From Desulfosporosinus orientis DSM 765 (GTDB taxonomy: Bacteria > Bacillota > Desulfitobacteriia > Desulfitobacteriales > Desulfitobacteriaceae): a DNA stretch of 64,000 nt. The notes under the pieces are model-generated. The model was not told the origin of the DNA and made no database searches. It worked only from the letters and a program-made list of their open reading frames with translations. This document shows positions 60,567-64,000 of the stretch, in pieces. The stretch lies in contig NC_016584.1 in assembly GCF_000235605.1 (NCBI RefSeq), positions 2,034,001-2,098,000 of the forward strand, in the 5' to 3' direction. Both the position numbers and the translations under genes were made by a program. The first letter of the stretch is position 1; the number at the start of each line of letters is the position of its first letter.

Positions 60567-61142
60567 TCAATGTTGTAATAATTCGTCATTTTTATAAGTT
60601 GCAGCATCAGTTGTTGATATAAAAGTGTTATTAGCTAAGTCACTCATTTGTACATTTTTATTAACTTGGCTAGTTTTTTCTCCGCCTAATGAAACGATTG
60701 ATTGGGCGGCAACGACTCCAAATATCGTATTTTGTATAAGTGTTGAGTAATAGCTTATAGAAGTATGATGTTTTATGCTATATAATTTTGCTTTAGCAAA
60801 TATGTTATATAAAAGGCCCCAAGTTGCTAGTCCATAGCCACATCCTTTTAGTTTAGGGTATTTTTTAGTTATTTTTAATACATAAGCTAAAGGTATGCCT
60901 AATATCCCACCTGTTATTAGATGTTCAATTTGGCCTAGGAGAAAGTTTTGGGGTTTTTTTGTTTGACGGGCAGGAATAAAAATTGAACCAGCGAAATGAC
61001 CCCATAGTGCTTCAGAAAAATGGATTTTATACAAAAATAGGTTAGCAATGTCCATAGCTAAGGTACCCATTAAACCACTTATTACCCCTAACATTATAGT
61101 ATCCTCACGACAAGCAATTTTGATTATTTTCCATAGTTTCAT
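60567..61142 (-). CDS. Membrane protein of unknown function
   Basis: The 191-residue protein has hydrophobic segments near residues 15-40 (LGVISGLMGTLAMDIANLFL), 70-90 (ITGGILGIPLAYVL) and 105-160. A polar tail of 35 residues ends it. Its start has GAAAGGAGAAAGATGT before ATG. I do not recognise a family. The gene is divergent from cydA. Confidence 0.6.
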   Translation of the reverse strand: MKLWKIIKIACREDTIMLGVISGLMGTLAMDIANLFLYKIHFSEALWGHFAGSIFIPARQTKKPQNFLLGQIEHLITGGILGIPLAYVLKITKKYPKLKGCGYGLATWGLLYNIFAKAKLYSIKHHTSISYYSTLIQNTIFGVVAAQSIVSLGGEKTSQVNKNVQMSDLANNTFISTTDAATYKNDELLQH

Positions 61143-61660
61143 ACATCTTTCTCCTTTCGGGCATGAATTAATGATTTCTTCTTACCTTTATAGTTTGTTA
61201 GAAACAAGGAAAATAAACTAAGAAAAAATAAAATATGTAATTTAATATTTGCCATAAGCCTTCTGACCTTGTTCTGCCATGTTTGGTCTATCTTTAGGTT
61301 TATAAGTCTACGGATGTATTTTCTAATGAAGATACCCTACTTTTTTATGCCCTGAACAGGCCCTTTTTTAGCTCATTTTTTATTTAGCGGAGTTGCTTTA
61401 TAACTGAAAGTTATCGAGTTATCAGAAAATGGCGAAGAAAACCTCTACAATGAATCGACATAAAATATCTTAAAGTCGTTAAAATATTAGTTGACTAACT
61501 ATATAGTAATTAATATAATAATAAATAATACTAAAGTTATTATCATATATTTTGCAGAAATATTGACAAGATAAACTCAGAGGAGAGAAGAAGAGAGGTG
61601 GATAGTGGTGACTTAGGGAAAGGTTCTTAGTACTTATTTTAATTTATTGGAGGTGTAATA
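61143..61660. other. Promoter region of cydAB (no gene)
   Basis: The 518-bp gap is A+T-rich, with no ORF of note. The GGAGGTG site is 8 bases before cydA. A TTGACAAG-type box is at 61562-61569 but no clear -10 is placed. A redox or oxygen sensor site (such as a Rex-like site) was looked for by eye and not found. Confidence 0.4.
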
Positions 61661-63049
61661 ATGACCGAACTTATTTTATCCAGACTGCAATTTGCCATGA
61701 CGACCTTTTACCATTTTATGTTTGTGCCGCTAACCCTGGGGTTAGGGGTTCTCGTTGCTATGATGGAGACCTGGTATGTTAAGAGCGGCAATGAAACTTA
61801 CAAAAAAATGACTAAGTTTTGGGGAAAATTATTTTTGATCAATTTTGCCATAGGTGTGGTCACCGGTTTAACTCAGGAGTTTCAGTTTGGTATGAACTGG
61901 TCTGAGTATTCCCGCTTCGTAGGGGATATCTTTGGTGCTCCCTTAGCCATGGAGGCTTTAGTCGCCTTTTTTCTGGAGTCAACTTTTTTAGGACTGTGGG
62001 TGTTTGGCTGGGATAAGTTATCCAAGAAAATTCATCTTACAGCCATTTGGATTGTAGCAATTTCTTCGAATATATCTGCGTTTTTTATTTTAGTAGCAAA
62101 TTCCTTCATGCAGGAACCTGTTGGTTATGCCTTGCGCAATGGCCGTGCAGAAATGACGGATTTTCTCGCCATAATTACCAATCCTCATGTCATTTATCAA
62201 TTCCCTCATACTGTACTTAGCGGCTTTGTGACAGCGGCATTCTTTGTCATGGGTGTCAGCGCTTATCATTTACTGAAAAAGAACCATCCGGACCTTTTCA
62301 AACGATCCTTTCAAATCGCTGTTATTTTTGGACTGATCAGTACCTTAGGCGTGGCAGGCATCGGACATTTGCAGGGAATGCATCTTGTCAAATCTCAGCC
62401 AATGAAGATGGCGGCAGCCGAGGCCCATTGGGAGACTGAAAATCCCGCCGGTTTATCCCTATACGCCTCTATTGACGAGAAAGAGCAGAAAAATAACATT
62501 GAAATCAAAATTCCAGCCTTGTTAAGCTTTCTCTCTTATAATAGCTTTACAGGTGAGGTTAAGGGCATTCATGAACTGCAAGAGGCAGCGGTTCAAGAGT
62601 ATGGGCCGGGAAACTATGTTCCGCCGGTAACATCCTTGTTCTGGAGTTTTCGAATCATGCTGACAGCAGGGCTCTGGCTAGTATTAATGTCAGTGCTGGG
62701 CATTTATTTCTATAAAACAAAGGCTTACGAGCAAAAGGCTTGGTTCCTGAAGCTAATGTTGTGGACGATTCCTGTTCCCTATATCGCCAATACGGCAGGA
62801 TGGTTCTTAGCTGAAGTGGGACGGCAGCCTTGGATCGTTTATGGATTACAGCAAGTGGATTTAGGTTTATCCACCAGCGTATCATTGGTTTCAATGACCA
62901 TTGCTTTTATCGGCTTTTTGCTGGTTTACCTGGTCTTAGCCATAGCGGAAGTTTACCTGATGGTAAAATATATTAAAAAAGGACCGGAAGAGGTCAATAA
63001 GGAAGAAAACCTGAAAGGCGGAGTTAGGGGGGCGTCATTATGGACTTAA
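61661..63049 (+). CDS. cydA: Cytochrome bd oxidase subunit I
   Basis: The 462-residue membrane protein reduces O2 with quinol. Heme ligands: His in TTFYHFMFVPLTLG near residue 20 and His in NPHVIYQFPHTVLSGF near 180, Met in SFRIMLTAG near 330. The quinol site is in a short Q-loop (IKIPALLSFLSYNSF and PGNYVPPVTSLFW), typical of Firmicute-type short-Q-loop CydA. It overlaps cydB by 10 bp. In an anaerobe such an oxidase scavenges oxygen. Confidence 0.93.
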   Translation: MTELILSRLQFAMTTFYHFMFVPLTLGLGVLVAMMETWYVKSGNETYKKMTKFWGKLFLINFAIGVVTGLTQEFQFGMNWSEYSRFVGDIFGAPLAMEALVAFFLESTFLGLWVFGWDKLSKKIHLTAIWIVAISSNISAFFILVANSFMQEPVGYALRNGRAEMTDFLAIITNPHVIYQFPHTVLSGFVTAAFFVMGVSAYHLLKKNHPDLFKRSFQIAVIFGLISTLGVAGIGHLQGMHLVKSQPMKMAAAEAHWETENPAGLSLYASIDEKEQKNNIEIKIPALLSFLSYNSFTGEVKGIHELQEAAVQEYGPGNYVPPVTSLFWSFRIMLTAGLWLVLMSVLGIYFYKTKAYEQKAWFLKLMLWTIPVPYIANTAGWFLAEVGRQPWIVYGLQQVDLGLSTSVSLVSMTIAFIGFLLVYLVLAIAEVYLMVKYIKKGPEEVNKEENLKGGVRGASLWT

Positions 63050-64000
63050 ACATCCTCTGGTTTATCCTCATTGCAGTGTTGTTTGTCGGGTTCTTTTTTC
63101 TGGAAGGGTTCGATTTTGGAGTAGGGATATTGCTGCCCTTCCTGGGTAGAAATGATCAGGAACGGCGGGTGGTTATTAACACCATTGGTCCTCATTGGGA
63201 TGGGAATGAAGTTTGGTTGATAACCGCAGGGGGAGCTATGTTTGCAGCCTTCCCTAATTGGTACGCTACGCTGTTCAGCGGGTTTTTTCTGGCCCTATTT
63301 CTAGTCTTATTTTCTTTAATCATTCGCGGAGTCGCTTTTGAATACCGCAGCAGCGATGCAAGTCCTCGCTGGAGATCGACGTGGGATTGGGTTATATTCA
63401 CAGGAAGCTTGTTACTGTCCATTCTTTGGGGCGTCGCTATGACCAATTTAATCAAAGGAGTGCCTATTGACGCCAAGATGCAATATGCGGGAACCTTCTT
63501 TGATCTTCTTTCGCCATACACTATCGTAGGAGGATTAACAACACTCCTGGTCTTCATGCTCCACGGCGCTCTGTTCCTCAGCCTGAAGACCACAGGAACT
63601 ATGGCGGAGCGGTCCTCGGCAGCTGGGCAAAAGATTGGCTTAGCAGCAATACCTGTCGTTCTGCTCTTTGCAGTATTAACCTATTTACAAACAGATCTTT
63701 TTGCCAGCCTGGGTGCAGGCATAACCTTACTTGCTTCAGGGGTAACCCTTATCCTGGCAGCCATCTTATTGCGCTCCGGCAAGGCCGGCTGGGCATTCAT
63801 CACAAATGGGCTCACAATTCTCTTGTTCACCCTATCCTTATTCTGGGGACTTTTCCCCCGGGTTATGATTTCCAGTCTCAACATGGACTGGAGCCTGACC
63901 ATCTATAATGCCTCATCCAGCCCCTACACCCTGAAGATTATGACCATAGTGGCAATCGTTATGGTTCCCATTGTCCTTCTCTATCAGGGCTGGACCTATT
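63040..64000 (+). CDS. cydB: Cytochrome bd oxidase subunit II (cut by the right edge)
   Basis: ATG 63040 opens MDLNILWFILIAVLFVGFFF, followed by LEGFDFGVGILLPFLG, GPHWDGNEVWLITAGGAMFA (the CydB hallmark), and later hydrophobic helices. 320 codons are visible; CydB is usually about 330-380. AGGGGGGCGTC precedes the start, inside the cydA end. The frame is intact to the window edge. Confidence 0.93.
   Translation, partial: MDLNILWFILIAVLFVGFFFLEGFDFGVGILLPFLGRNDQERRVVINTIGPHWDGNEVWLITAGGAMFAAFPNWYATLFSGFFLALFLVLFSLIIRGVAFEYRSSDASPRWRSTWDWVIFTGSLLLSILWGVAMTNLIKGVPIDAKMQYAGTFFDLLSPYTIVGGLTTLLVFMLHGALFLSLKTTGTMAERSSAAGQKIGLAAIPVVLLFAVLTYLQTDLFASLGAGITLLASGVTLILAAILLRSGKAGWAFITNGLTILLFTLSLFWGLFPRVMISSLNMDWSLTIYNASSSPYTLKIMTIVAIVMVPIVLLYQGWTY

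Noticed and set aside
1-64000. tRNA, rRNA, CRISPR array or riboswitch
   Set aside because: I read both strands for cloverleaf-like ends, regular repeat-spacer patterns and long conserved leader structures and saw none that I can support; a dedicated search such as tRNAscan or Infernal would be decisive.

Overview
The window looks like a chromosomal accessory stretch from a low-GC, Gram-positive, spore-forming anaerobe of the Clostridia. A Desulfosporosinus or Desulfitobacterium-like member of the Peptococcaceae is my inference. Supporting signs are strong AGGAGG-type ribosome sites, a Spo0E-type phosphatase, an EutQ-type cupin, a split ThrE exporter, cytochrome bd and BlaI/MecR-type regulation. 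I saw no rRNA, tRNA or CRISPR array.

Layout. (1) 1-4.3 kb: the end of an eutQ-like gene, an AbiH-family gene, small XRE regulators and a receiver-only response regulator. Degenerate copies of the 3' ends of eutQ and of the receiver gene follow. (2) 4.3-16.3 kb: a defence-type island. A hicBA locus, a complete type I restriction-modification operon (S-like protein, HsdR, RhuM, HsdS, HsdM), a broken serine recombinase, a RelA/SpoT-domain protein, a second hicBA locus, and scraps of IS256, an XRE gene and rhuM. (3) 16.3-24.2 kb: MsrAB, BlaI with a wrecked BlaR1-like partner, DUF1659 and DUF3102 proteins, a radical SAM protein, an N-terminally truncated Lon, and an IS200 remnant. (4) 24.7-34.4 kb: an A+T-rich accessory block (DUF1643, a beta-flower/collagen-like protein, an NYN-LOTUS protein, a frameshifted SEC-C protein), a group II intron with a dead reverse transcriptase, and an IS91-type transposon with a frameshifted integrase. 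(5) 34.4-40.5 kb: a phage-like divergent XRE switch, Spo0E, a His-tailed MarR regulator beside a CDF transporter, small membrane or basic proteins, and a frameshifted alanine racemase.

(6) 40.7-52.9 kb: mostly intact metabolic genes. OsmC, a five-gene peptide ABC transporter, a sigma-54 activator, and an L-cysteine desulfidase-like enzyme behind a good -24/-12 promoter, then an Lrp-type regulator and an asparaginase. Taken together this looks like a nitrogen and sulfur scavenging block for peptides and amino acids. (7) 53-64 kb: a scar carrying the left-flank repeat and the hsdM tail of the restriction island, a ferritin-like protein, a cyclophilin lipoprotein, a third hicAB locus with a destroyed toxin, ThrE halves, an ammonium transporter, and cydAB running off the right edge.

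Main themes. The region has been heavily remodelled: at least a dozen genes are fragments, and several fragments are copies of intact genes elsewhere in the window. Regulation can be read from the DNA in several places: hicAB operators inside promoters, XRE operators between -35 and -10, TTAGG-N2-CCTAA sites of the MarR-CDF pair, BlaI dyads, and shared ATCTCA/TGAGAT dyads upstream of the peptide transporter and the desulfidase gene.
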